This document shows positions 1 to 8,319 of a stretch of 64,000 nt of DNA, in pieces. The stretch is from assembly GCF_000717025.1 (NCBI RefSeq), contig NZ_JNXG01000020.1, positions 97,305 through 161,304 on the forward strand, read 5' to 3'. The DNA comes from Streptomyces atroolivaceus. GTDB taxonomy: Bacteria; Actinomycetota; Actinomycetes; Streptomycetales; Streptomycetaceae. Position 1 is the stretch's first letter, and the number at the start of each line of letters is the position of its first letter. A program made the position numbers and the translations under genes. The notes under the pieces are model-generated. The model was not told the DNA's origin, made no database searches, and was given only the letters and a program-made list of their open reading frames with translations.

Positions 1-623
1 CGGCGGGAGATCAGATAGGCGGCCAGCGCTCCTACGGCGAGGGCGCCGCCCGCATAGGCGAGCAGCCCTGGGATCGCGGCGAGCAGCCGGGCGCGGACGC
101 TGTCGTACGCGATCCCGACCGAGACGGCGCCGACGACCCGGTCCGATCCGTCGAGCAGCGGTACCTTGCCACGGGCCGAGCGTCCGAGCGTGCCGCTGTC
201 GATCTCCATCACGGACCTTCCGGCGAGCGCCGTGCTCGGGTCGGTGCTGACGACATCGCCGATGCGGGAGGGGTCGGTGTGTGACCAGCGCACTCCCTGC
301 CTGTCCATGATCACGACGTATTCGGCGCCGGTGGACCGCCTGATGCGCTCCGCCGCACCCTGGACGGCACCGTCCGGGTGCGGCTCGGTGGTGAGGAGAG
401 AGGCGGCGAGCTGCGGTTGTGCTGCCGTGCTCTGCGCGATGGCCAGCGCGCGGCGCATCGCCTGGTCGTCGAGCTGGGCGCTGAGCGGTGCCAGGAAGAG
501 GCCCGTGACGAGGACCGTGACACCGGTGATGATGGCCAGCTGCATCAGCAGGACCTGCGAGAAGACCCGCTTCGGCCAGCCGAACCGGCGCGGACCCCGC
601 GGGGTGGTCGGTGGGGCGCTCAT
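1..623 (-). CDS. Sensor histidine kinase, N-terminal part (CitA/DcuS-like), cut by window edge
   Basis: The reading frame opens at an ATG at 623-621 and stays open to the window edge, giving about 207 residues. A basic N-terminus is followed by a membrane segment at about residues 20-45, an extracytoplasmic stretch of about 130 residues, and a second hydrophobic segment at about residues 180-205. This layout is that of the CitA/DcuS family of sensor kinases, which carry a periplasmic PAS-like ligand domain. The extracellular part has the family's feel (SHTDPSRIG, then a GRS-containing segment and a VGAVSVG strand). The kinase domain and presumed response regulator partner lie outside the window. 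It is divergent from the LacI regulator. The ligand cannot be told; citrate or a C4-dicarboxylate is usual for the family. Confidence 0.82.
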   Translation of the reverse strand, partial: MSAPPTTPRGPRRFGWPKRVFSQVLLMQLAIITGVTVLVTGLFLAPLSAQLDDQAMRRALAIAQSTAAQPQLAASLLTTEPHPDGAVQGAAERIRRSTGAEYVVIMDRQGVRWSHTDPSRIGDVVSTDPSTALAGRSVMEIDSGTLGRSARGKVPLLDGSDRVVGAVSVGIAYDSVRARLLAAIPGLLAYAGGALAVGALAAYLISR

Positions 624-795
624 CGTACGAACGGTAGAGGGTTCACCGTGCTTACCGAAATCTCCGGCCGTCGACCGCCCTCGATCACCCTTGGAACGCC
701 GTGGACGGGCCGGGGGCCGGCGGTGGAACGCCGGGTGGTCAGGCTCTTGCCTCCCCGCCCTCCGTCTGTGAGCGTTCTATGAGTATCCACTCCAG

Positions 796-830
796 CGCAA
801 TCTTCTTGCGTTTCTTGCGCTAATCTTGCG
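796..830 (+). promoter_or_regulatory. Candidate operator: three TCTTGCG-type direct repeats ahead of the LacI-family gene
   Basis: TTCTTGCG occurs at 803-810 and 812-819, and TCTTGCG at 824-830, only 3 bases before the ATG. The first also pairs with CGCAA at 796-800 as an inverted repeat with a 5-base spacer. LacI-family regulators of the Streptomyces MalR/Reg1 type are known to bind CTTGC-containing repeats, so autoregulation is likely (inference). Confidence 0.55.
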
Positions 831-833
831 TTC

Positions 834-1841
834 ATGACGCGACGAATTGCTCAGGTTGCCCAGAAAGTAGGAGTCAGCGAGGCCACGGTCAGCCGCGTGC
901 TGAACGGCAAGCCGGGCGTGTCCGACGCCACCCGGCAGGCTGTCCTCTCCGCCCTGGACGTACTCGGCTACGAGCGTCCGACGCAGCTCCGGGGTGAGCG
1001 CGCCCGGCTGGTCGGGCTGGTCCTGCCCGAGCTCCAGAATCCGATCTTCCCGGCCTTCGCCGAAGTGGTCGGAGGCGCGCTCGCCCAGCAGGGGCTGACT
1101 CCGGTGCTCTGCACGCAGACGAAGGGCGGGGTCTCCGAGGCCGACTACGTCGAGCTCCTCCTGCAGCAGCAGGTGTCCGGGGTCGTGTTCGCCGGCGGGC
1201 TGTACGCCCAGGCCGATGCCCCCCATGATCACTACAAGGTGCTCGCCGACCGCAAGATCCCGGTCGTCCTGATCAACGCCGCCATAGCCGATCTCGGATT
1301 TCCCGCCGTCTCGTGCGACGACTCGGTGGCCGTCGAGCAGGCCTGGCGCCACCTCGTCTCGCTCGGCCACGAGCGGATCGGGTTCGTCCTGGGGCCGGCC
1401 GACCACCTCCCTTCGCAGCGCAAGCTCGCCGCGGCCCGCGCCCTGGCCGCCCGGTCGGGGGCCACGGTCCCGGACGAGTGGGTGGCGAGGGCCATGTTCT
1501 CGCTCGAGGGCGGCCAGGCCGCCGCCACACGGCTGCTCGACGAAGGGGTCACGGGCATCATCTGCGCCAGCGACCCGCTGGCCCTGGGGGCGGTACGCGC
1601 CGCACGCCGCCGCGGCCTGTCGGTGCCGGGTGACGTGTCGGTCGTCGGCTACGACGACTCGGCGTTCATGAACTGCACGGAGCCGCCGCTGACCACGGTG
1701 CGCCAGCCGATCGAAGCCATGGGCCGGGCGGCCGTCGAACTGCTCTCGGTGCAGATCGGAGGGCGTACGGTGCCCTCCGACGAGCTCCTCTTCGAGCCGG
1801 AGCTGGTTGTCCGGGGTTCCACGGCCCGGCCTCCCCGGTAG
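834..1841 (+). CDS. LacI-family transcriptional regulator, MalR/Reg1-like
   Basis: A 335-residue protein of normal LacI length. The N-terminal HTH (residues about 3-50) has the typical IAQVAQKVGVSEATVSRVLNG core followed by the hinge helix region. The rest is a periplasmic-binding-protein-like sugar-binding and dimerisation domain, with the conserved ICASDPLALGA and SVVGYDDS segments near the end. The sequence strongly resembles the Streptomyces MalR/Reg1 repressors of maltose and alpha-glucan use as I remember them, but the malEFG transporter that normally sits next to malR is not here, so the regulon is uncertain. ATG start at 834. TTGCG repeats run right up to the start codon, suggesting autorepression. 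Confidence 0.88.
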   Translation: MTRRIAQVAQKVGVSEATVSRVLNGKPGVSDATRQAVLSALDVLGYERPTQLRGERARLVGLVLPELQNPIFPAFAEVVGGALAQQGLTPVLCTQTKGGVSEADYVELLLQQQVSGVVFAGGLYAQADAPHDHYKVLADRKIPVVLINAAIADLGFPAVSCDDSVAVEQAWRHLVSLGHERIGFVLGPADHLPSQRKLAAARALAARSGATVPDEWVARAMFSLEGGQAAATRLLDEGVTGIICASDPLALGAVRAARRRGLSVPGDVSVVGYDDSAFMNCTEPPLTTVRQPIEAMGRAAVELLSVQIGGRTVPSDELLFEPELVVRGSTARPPR

Positions 1842-1882
1842 GGAGCCGGTGAGAATTTCCTCCGGCTGTAGTTAATTTGCAA
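1842..1882. terminator. Possible bidirectional terminator
   Basis: AGCCGG (1844-1849) pairs with CCGGCT (1862-1867), followed by a T/A-rich tail. It sits between the convergent LacI and citrate synthase-like genes. The stem is only 6 bp and the loop 12, so the call is weak. Confidence 0.35.
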
Positions 1883-1884
1883 GC

Positions 1885-3210
1885 TCAGGACCCTGCGATG
1901 GGTTCCGCCTCCAGGCCGGGCGCCTTCGGGGCGGGCAGGGGCTGTGGCGGGCGCGGACCGCTGTACTGCCCGCTGGGCCGCAGGCGCAGCGGCTGCTCCG
2001 CGTACTCCTCCATCGCGTGGGCGATCCAGCCCGCCGTCCGGGCCACGGCGAACACCGTCTCACCGGCCTCGGCGGGCATCCCGCACGCGACCGAGAGGAC
2101 GGCGAGGGCCAGGTCGACGTTGGCGTGCAGCCCGGAGTGGCGAGCGGTGGTCGCGACCACGTCTCGGGCCGCCGCCATCGCCGGGGCCGCCTGCGGCATC
2201 TCGTCCAGCAGCGCGAACAGCACACCCGCCCGCGGATCCTCACCCGTGTAGAGGCGGTGCCCGAGCCCCGGCACCGGCCGGCCTGCGCGCAGGTGATCCG
2301 CGACGACCGGAGCCGCGCTGCCCCGCTCCACGGCTTCGGCCAGCATGCGGTGCGCCGGACCGCTCGCGGCACCGTGCAGCGGGCCGTCCAGTACACCCAG
2401 CCCCGCGGAGACCACGGCGTACGGATGCGCGTGGGTCGACGCGGCGACACGGGCCGCCAAGGTGGAGGCGGCGAGATCGTGGTCGGCCAGCAGGACGAGG
2501 GCCGTGTCGAGCGCGGCCAGTGCCGCCGCGTCCACGGGCCGCGCGGAGAGCTTGGGCCACAGCTCGGCGGCGAGCGAGCTGTCCGCGCCACCGGGCTCCG
2601 CGACATTCGGCAGCGCGCCCACCAGGGTGGGGATCAGATTGCGCGCGCTGTTGAGCACCCCCTCGGGGGAGAGGTCGAACCGCAGGGGGTCGGCGGCCGC
2701 GGCCGCGGCGACAGCTGCCCGGAGCCGGTCCGCCGAGCTGCTGTGTGGCGGCAGTGTCGCGGCGGTCCGCCGTGCCGCCGCGAGGGAGTCGGGCGCCGCG
2801 ACGAAGCGGATACCCGGGCGGAGCTCACCGGTCCAGATCCACTCGGCCACCTCCTCGTAGCCGTGGCGGCGGGCGAGCCCGGCGACGTCGACGCCCCGGA
2901 AGTAGCAGCGGTCCGGCGTGATGAGCGTGATGCCGGTACGGAAGACCAGGTCGCCCGAGGCGGACGACGGAGTTTCCCTGCGCCCGGTCCGGCGTGCCAG
3001 GGCGTCGATCTCGGCGGCGTCGAACGTGCTGCCGCGCCCACCGGGGACCCGTGTGCTGGCGAGTTGCCCGCGGCTCACGTACGCGTACACGGTCTCCGGC
3101 TTCACCCCGAGCCGTTCGGCGGCCTCCCGGGTGGTGAGCCGGGGCGCCACCGCCGCCCTTTCGGCCTCTGTGCCCTGAGGGCCGGTCCCGTGTGCCGAGT
3201 CATGCGTCAT
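1885..3210 (-). CDS. Citrate synthase-like protein with N-terminal helix-turn-helix
   Basis: A 441-residue protein. Residues about 24-70 (TTREAAERLGVKPETVYAY) form an excisionase/MerR-like HTH with a basic wing, after which a citrate synthase fold follows. The three expected catalytic positions are visible: His in GPLHGAA, His in GLGHRLYTGEDPR, and Asp in HANVDLAL. Citrate synthases condense acetyl-CoA with oxaloacetate; paralogs use propionyl-CoA. The HTH fusion is the odd feature: it could bind DNA in the 139-base intergenic gap it shares with the divergent citrate synthase gene, where a palindrome lies. The enzyme pair matches an arrangement I recall from S. coelicolor (SCO5831/SCO5832). 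It could be an active enzyme, a metabolite-sensing regulator, or both. The start ATG at 3210 is the first in frame. Confidence 0.85.
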   Translation of the reverse strand: MTHDSAHGTGPQGTEAERAAVAPRLTTREAAERLGVKPETVYAYVSRGQLASTRVPGGRGSTFDAAEIDALARRTGRRETPSSASGDLVFRTGITLITPDRCYFRGVDVAGLARRHGYEEVAEWIWTGELRPGIRFVAAPDSLAAARRTAATLPPHSSSADRLRAAVAAAAAADPLRFDLSPEGVLNSARNLIPTLVGALPNVAEPGGADSSLAAELWPKLSARPVDAAALAALDTALVLLADHDLAASTLAARVAASTHAHPYAVVSAGLGVLDGPLHGAASGPAHRMLAEAVERGSAAPVVADHLRAGRPVPGLGHRLYTGEDPRAGVLFALLDEMPQAAPAMAAARDVVATTARHSGLHANVDLALAVLSVACGMPAEAGETVFAVARTAGWIAHAMEEYAEQPLRLRPSGQYSGPRPPQPLPAPKAPGLEAEPIAGS

Positions 3211-3273
3211 GGCGCCACCGTACCCACATCCATGGATGGCCGATCACTCCAACCCGATACTTATATTGATTAA

Positions 3274-3324
3274 GTCAACATTGACAGCTTTTCATCAACC
3301 ATGAACAGTTGAATCAATGTCAAG
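3274..3324. promoter_or_regulatory. Palindrome GTCAA-CA-TTGAC and a second TTGA/TCAA site between the divergent citrate synthase genes
   Basis: A perfect inverted repeat GTCAA N2 TTGAC lies at 3274-3285. A second TTGA-A-TCAA element and a TGTCAA half-site lie at about 3309-3324, upstream of the plus-strand gene. The surrounding DNA is unusually A+T rich for this genome. Candidate operator for both genes, possibly read by the HTH of the minus-strand protein (inference). Confidence 0.5.
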
Positions 3325-3349
3325 TTGTTCGGCGGAGGAGAGACCTGCC

Positions 3350-4513
3350 ATGCCTGCCTCGCACACGGAAACCGCACCACTGGAAACCCCCCGGGGTCTC
3401 GCCGGCGTGATCGTCACCGACACCGCGCTCGGAGACGTGCGCGGTCGTGAGGGCTTCTACCACTACCGGCAGTACTCGGCGATCGAGCTGGCGCAGAGCC
3501 GCAGCTTCGAGGACGTCTGGTACCTGATGTTCCATGGCGAACTGCCCGGCCGGGCGGCGGGCGCCCGCTTCGCCGCACGCACCGCCGGTCTGCGCCGGCT
3601 GCCCGCCGAGGTGCGGGACGCGCTGCCGTCCATCGCCCGCGCGGGCCTGGTCTCCGGCCCGCTCGCCGGACTGCGTACCGCGCTCTCGTTGCTCGGGGCA
3701 TCGGCGGGGTTCCGCCCGGTGTACGACATCGGCGCCGACCGCCGCCGCGAGGACGCCCTCGCGCTGTGCGCCGCGGTCCCCACCGTGCTGACCTCCCTGC
3801 ACCGTCTCGGGCAGGGCCTGGAACCGGTCGAACCGCGTGACGACCTCCCGTTCGCCGCGAACTACCTGTACATGCTCACCGGCCAGGAGCCGGATGCCGC
3901 ACGGACGGCGGCCGTCGAGCGGTACCTCGTCTCCACCGTCGACCACGGTTTCAACGCCTCCACCTTCACTGCCCGGGTGATCGCCTCCACCGGTGCCGAC
4001 GTCGCCGCCTGCCTCGTGGGAGCGGTCGGCGCGCTGTCCGGACCGCTGCACGGCGGCGCACCCAGCCGGGCACTGGACACCCTGGACGCCATCGGCACAC
4101 CGGACCGGATCGACGGCTGGATCCGTGAGCGAGTCCTCGCAGGAGAACGGATCATGGGGTTCGGGCACCCCGTCTACCGCACCGAGGACCCGCGCTCACG
4201 CATGCTCCGCTCGGTCGCGCAGAGCTTCGGCGGCCCGCTCGTCGAACTCGCCGTGGAGGTGGAACGCCAGGTGGAGTCGATCCTCGCCGAGCTCAAGCCG
4301 GGACGCGAGCTGCACACGAACGTGGAGTTCTACGCCGGGGTGGTCATGGAGCTCTGCGGACTGCCCCGCGCGATGTTCACCCCCACCTTCTGTGCCGCGC
4401 GCATGGTCGGATGGAGCGCCAATATCCTGGAGCAGGCGGAGGACTCGAAGATCATCCGTCCGGCGGCCCGCTACGTCGGGGCTCCGCCTCCGTCCCCCGT
4501 GCCCGCGCCCTGA
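3350..4513 (+). CDS. Citrate synthase-like protein
   Basis: A 387-residue protein if started at the ATG at 3350, which has GGAGGAGA 8 bases upstream; an in-frame ATG at 3317 lacks a ribosome site. It covers the full citrate synthase fold: substrate-binding His in GPLHGGAPS, the second catalytic His in GFGHPVYRTEDPR, and the C-terminal MVGWSANILEQ helix. The position that is normally the catalytic Asp (NVDFY) reads NVEFYAG, so Asp is replaced by Glu. This departs from housekeeping citrate synthase and makes the reaction uncertain; a methylcitrate or other Claisen-type reaction is possible. It is divergent from the HTH-bearing paralog and followed 20 bases later by the CobW gene. Confidence 0.86.
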   Translation: MPASHTETAPLETPRGLAGVIVTDTALGDVRGREGFYHYRQYSAIELAQSRSFEDVWYLMFHGELPGRAAGARFAARTAGLRRLPAEVRDALPSIARAGLVSGPLAGLRTALSLLGASAGFRPVYDIGADRRREDALALCAAVPTVLTSLHRLGQGLEPVEPRDDLPFAANYLYMLTGQEPDAARTAAVERYLVSTVDHGFNASTFTARVIASTGADVAACLVGAVGALSGPLHGGAPSRALDTLDAIGTPDRIDGWIRERVLAGERIMGFGHPVYRTEDPRSRMLRSVAQSFGGPLVELAVEVERQVESILAELKPGRELHTNVEFYAGVVMELCGLPRAMFTPTFCAARMVGWSANILEQAEDSKIIRPAARYVGAPPPSPVPAP

Positions 4514-4533
4514 CCGACCCGAGGAAGGTCCCG

Positions 4534-5598
4534 TTGACCCAGCCCCGCGCCCCGCAGATCCCGGTCGTCGTCCTGGCGGGGTTCCTCGGATCCGGCAAGA
4601 CGACACTGCTCAACCATCTGCTCCGCAACAGGGCGGGCAACCGGATCGGCGTCATCGTCAACGACTTCGGTTCCATCGAGATCGACGCCATGACCGTCGC
4701 GGGGCAGGTCGGTTCCACGGTTTCGCTGGGCAACGGCTGTCTGTGCTGCGCCGTCGACGCGAGCGAGCTCGACACCTATCTGGAGACGCTGACGCGGCCC
4801 GCCGCCCGGCTCGACGTGATCGTCATCGAGGCGAGCGGTCTCGCCGAGCCGCAGGAGCTCGTGCGGATGCTGCTGGCCAGTGAGAATCCGTACATCAGGT
4901 ACGGGGGACTGGTCGAGGTCGTCGACGCCGCCGAGTTCCCCGCCACACGGGAGCGCCATCCCGAGATCGACCGCCACCTCGCTGTCGCCGATCTGATCGT
5001 CCTGAACAAGACCGACCGGGTCGCGGACGCCGGACTGCGTGCCCTGAAGGAGGCGGTCGGCGCGGCGGGCGGCGGGGCGGCGGTCATCTGCTCCGCCTAC
5101 GGGAGGATCGACCCGGGGCTGCTCTTCGACCCGGTGCTCCGGCCGGACGAGGACGACTCCTTCCGCCAGCTGACGTTCGAGGACCTGCTCCCCGAGGCCG
5201 ACCGCACACACGAGGACCACCTGCACGCGGCGTACGAGAGCGTCTCCTTCACCTCGGACGTGCCGCTCAGCCCCCGCCGCTTCATGGCGTTCCTCGACTC
5301 CAGGCCCGCGGGCCTCTACCGGATCAAGGGATTCGCCGACTTCGGCGCGGGCGACCCCGGCAACCGGTACGCCCTGCACGCCGTCGGCGGATTCCTGCGC
5401 TTCGTACCGCAGCGCTGGGCCCGCGGGGAACCGCGGCGGACCCAGCTGGTGCTGATCGGCTCCGGTATCGACGCCGACGCGCTGCACAAGGAACTCGGGG
5501 ACTGCCTGGACGCCTGGCAGGACGCCACCGAGGAGCTGGAGCGCAGCATGTGGGGCGTCCTGCGGTACGTGCGGCAGCCGGACGACGACGAGGCCTGA
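4534..5598 (+). CDS. CobW/COG0523-family P-loop GTPase (putative metallochaperone)
   Basis: A 354-residue protein starting at TTG 4534, preceded by GAGGAAGG at 4521-4528; no ATG or GTG fits that ribosome site. Walker A is LAGFLGSGKTTLLNH at about residues 13-27. The family-defining metal motif CLCC (GNGCLCCAVD) follows at about residue 70, and the guanine-specificity motif NKTD is present. A C-terminal CobW_C domain follows (FADFGAG through the WARGEPRRTQL segment). Proteins of this family insert or deliver metals, often zinc or cobalt. It lies 20 bases after the citrate synthase gene, so the two are probably cotranscribed, and it is convergent with the topoisomerase gene. The metal and client are not evident. 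Confidence 0.88.
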   Translation: MTQPRAPQIPVVVLAGFLGSGKTTLLNHLLRNRAGNRIGVIVNDFGSIEIDAMTVAGQVGSTVSLGNGCLCCAVDASELDTYLETLTRPAARLDVIVIEASGLAEPQELVRMLLASENPYIRYGGLVEVVDAAEFPATRERHPEIDRHLAVADLIVLNKTDRVADAGLRALKEAVGAAGGGAAVICSAYGRIDPGLLFDPVLRPDEDDSFRQLTFEDLLPEADRTHEDHLHAAYESVSFTSDVPLSPRRFMAFLDSRPAGLYRIKGFADFGAGDPGNRYALHAVGGFLRFVPQRWARGEPRRTQLVLIGSGIDADALHKELGDCLDAWQDATEELERSMWGVLRYVRQPDDDEA

Positions 5599-5623
5599 AG
5601 CCTGTCGCCGTCCGGACCGCGTC

Positions 5624-8074
5624 CTACAGCGGGCCGGCGATCACCGCGACCGGGCTCGTCAGCGGCGTTCCCGAACCGTCCCGGCGCGGATCCGGGGCCG
5701 GGAGCTCGGCCGGCGCGCCGTTCTTCTGCGCCGCCCGTGCCGGGGTCCCACCCGCCCAGGCGAACACCAGGACGTCCTCCCCCTTGAGGAAGCGCTGGCA
5801 GCGCACCCCTCCGGTGGCCCTTCCCTTGCGCGGATACTGATCGAACGGGGTGAGCTTCCAGGTCCGCTCGGAGTCGTCCAGAGTGCCGTGCGACCCGGCG
5901 ACCGTGAACACCGCGGCGTCGGCCGAGGGGTCGACCGCGGTGAACGAGAGGACGGCGGCACCCGCTGCGAGCTTGACGCCCGCCATGCCGCCCGCCGCGC
6001 GTCCCTGCGGACGCACCGACGCGGCCGGGAAGCGCAGCAACTGCGCGTCGGACGTGATGAAGACCAGGTCCTCCTCGCCCGTACGCAGCTGTGTGGCGCC
6101 CACGATCCGGTCACCGTCCCTCAGCGAGATGACCTCGAGCTCGTCCTTGTTGGGCGGGTAGTCGGGCACCACGCGCTTCACCACCCCCTGCAGGGTGCCG
6201 ATGGCCAGTCCCGGCGACTCCTCGTCCAGCGTGGTGAGGCAGACGAGATCCTCGTCCGCCTCCAGCGTCAGGAACTCCGAGATCTGGGCGCCGCCCGACA
6301 GGTTCGGAGCGGCGTGGGTGTCCGGCAGCTGCGGCAGGTCGATCACCGAGAGCCGGAGCAGCCGGCCGGTGGACGTCACCGCACCCACGTCCCCGCGTGC
6401 GGTGGCGGGGACGGCCGAGACGATCGCGTCGTGCTTCGTGCGCTTGGCGTCCTCGGCCTGGACGACCGGCTCGGCGTTGGCCGTGCGAGCCAGGAGGCCG
6501 GTCGAGGAGAGGAGCACCTGGCAGGGGTCGTCGGCGACCTCCAGGGGCACCGAGGCGACCTGCGAACCAGCCGACTCCAGGAGCACCGTGCGCCGGTCGG
6601 TGCCGAACTTCTTGGCCACCGCGGCCAGTTCCGACGAGACCAGCTTGCGCAGCTCGGCGTCCGACTCCAGGATCGCGGTCAGCTGGGCGATCTCCTCGGT
6701 GAGCTTGTCGCGCTCGCTCTCCAGCTCGATCCTGTCGAAGCGCGTGAGCCTGCGCAGCGGGGTGTCCAGGATGTACTGGGTCTGGATCTCGCTCAGTGAG
6801 AAGCGCTCCATCAGGCGCTCCTTCGCCTGCGCCGAGTTGTCGCTGTCCCGGATGAGACGGATGACCTCGTCGATGTCGAGCAGGGCCACGAGCAGGCCCT
6901 CGACCAGGTGCAGCCGGTTGCGGCGCTTGGTCCTGCGGAACTCGCTGCGCCGGCGCACCACGTCGAAGCGGTGGTCGAGATAGACCTCCAGGAGCTCCTT
7001 GAGCCCCAGGGTGAGCGGCTGTCCGTCGACCAGAGCCACGTTGTTGATGCCGAAGGACTCCTCCATCGGCGTCAGCTTGTAGAGCTGCTCCAGCACGGCC
7101 TCCGGCACGAAGCCGTTCTTGACCTCGATCACCAGACGCAGACCGTGCGCCCGGTCGGTGAGGTCCTTGACGTCCGCGATGCCCTGGAGCTTCTTCGAGC
7201 CGACGAGGTCCTTGATCTTGGCGATCACCTTCTCCGGACCGACGGTGAAGGGCAGTTCGGTGACGACGAGACCCTTGCGGCGGGCCGTGACGTTCTCTAT
7301 GGCCACCGTGGCGCGGATCTTGAACGTGCCGCGCCCGGCGGCGTAGGCGTCCTTGATGCCGCCCAGGCCGACGATCCTGCCGCCGGTGGGCAGGTCGGGG
7401 CCGGGGACGAAACGCATCAGCGTCTCGAGGTCGGCAGCGGGGTGCCGGATGAGGTGGCGGGCGGCGGCGATGACCTCGCCGAGGTTGTGCGGGGGCATGT
7501 TGGTCGCCATGCCGACCGCGATCCCGGAAGCGCCGTTGACCAGGAGGTTCGGGTAAGCCGCCGGAAGGACGACCGGCTCCTGCTCCTGGCCGTCGTAGTT
7601 CGACTGGAAGTCGACGGTGTCCTCGTCGATCGACTCCGTCATGAGTGACGTGGCGTCGGCCATCCGGCACTCGGTGTACCGCATGGCGGCCGGTGGGTCG
7701 TCGTTGCCCAGTGAGCCGAAGTTGCCGTGCCCGTCGACGAGGGGCAGGCGCATCGAGAACGGCTGTGCCATGCGCACCAGTGCGTCATAGATCGACGCGT
7801 CACCGTGCGGGTGCAGTTTGCCCATGACGTCGCCGACGACACGGGCGCACTTCACGTAGCCGCGTTCGGGACGCAGCCCCATCTCGTTCATCTGGGACAC
7901 GATGCGGCGGTGCACGGGCTTCATGCCGTCGCGGGCGTCGGGAAGAGCCCTGGAGTAGATCACCGAGTACGCGTACTCGAGGAAGGAGCCCTGCATTTCG
8001 TCGACGACGTCGATGTCGAGGATCTTCTCCTCGAAGTCGTCCGGCGGCGGGGTTTTCGTGCTGCGGCGGGCCAT
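5624..8074 (-). CDS. parC: DNA topoisomerase IV subunit A (GyrA/ParC family)
   Basis: An 816-residue protein starting at the ATG at 8074-8072 (MARRSTK), with AAGGAG about 11 bases upstream; the open frame extends further but without support. It is the breakage-reunion subunit of a type IIA topoisomerase, which decatenates chromosomes with its ParE partner. The winged-helix and tower domain begins at LDIDVVDEMQ; the catalytic Tyr is Tyr133 in AMRYTE. The C-terminal half has the repeated blades of a GyrA-type beta-pinwheel (GDRIVGATQL, DLVFITSDAQLLRF, GRAAGGMAGVKL). The canonical gyrase GyrA box is not evident, and the position is where the Streptomyces second GyrA-like (topo IV) gene lies as I recall it, so topo IV is preferred over gyrase. 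Confidence 0.9.
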   Translation of the reverse strand: MARRSTKTPPPDDFEEKILDIDVVDEMQGSFLEYAYSVIYSRALPDARDGMKPVHRRIVSQMNEMGLRPERGYVKCARVVGDVMGKLHPHGDASIYDALVRMAQPFSMRLPLVDGHGNFGSLGNDDPPAAMRYTECRMADATSLMTESIDEDTVDFQSNYDGQEQEPVVLPAAYPNLLVNGASGIAVGMATNMPPHNLGEVIAAARHLIRHPAADLETLMRFVPGPDLPTGGRIVGLGGIKDAYAAGRGTFKIRATVAIENVTARRKGLVVTELPFTVGPEKVIAKIKDLVGSKKLQGIADVKDLTDRAHGLRLVIEVKNGFVPEAVLEQLYKLTPMEESFGINNVALVDGQPLTLGLKELLEVYLDHRFDVVRRRSEFRRTKRRNRLHLVEGLLVALLDIDEVIRLIRDSDNSAQAKERLMERFSLSEIQTQYILDTPLRRLTRFDRIELESERDKLTEEIAQLTAILESDAELRKLVSSELAAVAKKFGTDRRTVLLESAGSQVASVPLEVADDPCQVLLSSTGLLARTANAEPVVQAEDAKRTKHDAIVSAVPATARGDVGAVTSTGRLLRLSVIDLPQLPDTHAAPNLSGGAQISEFLTLEADEDLVCLTTLDEESPGLAIGTLQGVVKRVVPDYPPNKDELEVISLRDGDRIVGATQLRTGEEDLVFITSDAQLLRFPAASVRPQGRAAGGMAGVKLAAGAAVLSFTAVDPSADAAVFTVAGSHGTLDDSERTWKLTPFDQYPRKGRATGGVRCQRFLKGEDVLVFAWAGGTPARAAQKNGAPAELPAPDPRRDGSGTPLTSPVAVIAGPL

Positions 8075-8319
8075 CGCGGCTGCGACTCCTTCACAGATTC
8101 TGTCGGGCAACCTCAGGTTCTGACGCCGACCATTGTGGACCGCCGTACCGACAACGCCGACCTCGACCCGTCCGAAGCGGTCCCCGGGGCCCCCGTGGAG
8201 GCCTGTCAGGGGCAGTATCCACGACAACATTCACCCGACGGGAACTTCGCCAGGTGCCCGTGCGCTTGCTTAGAGTGGCAGGTCCGGCAGGAAAACCTGT
8301 ACCGATCGAAGGGACGTAC

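Noticed and set aside
1885..4513. A recent tandem duplication of the two citrate synthase genes
   Set aside because: They are divergently oriented, one has an extra HTH domain and their sequences differ widely; they are old paralogs.
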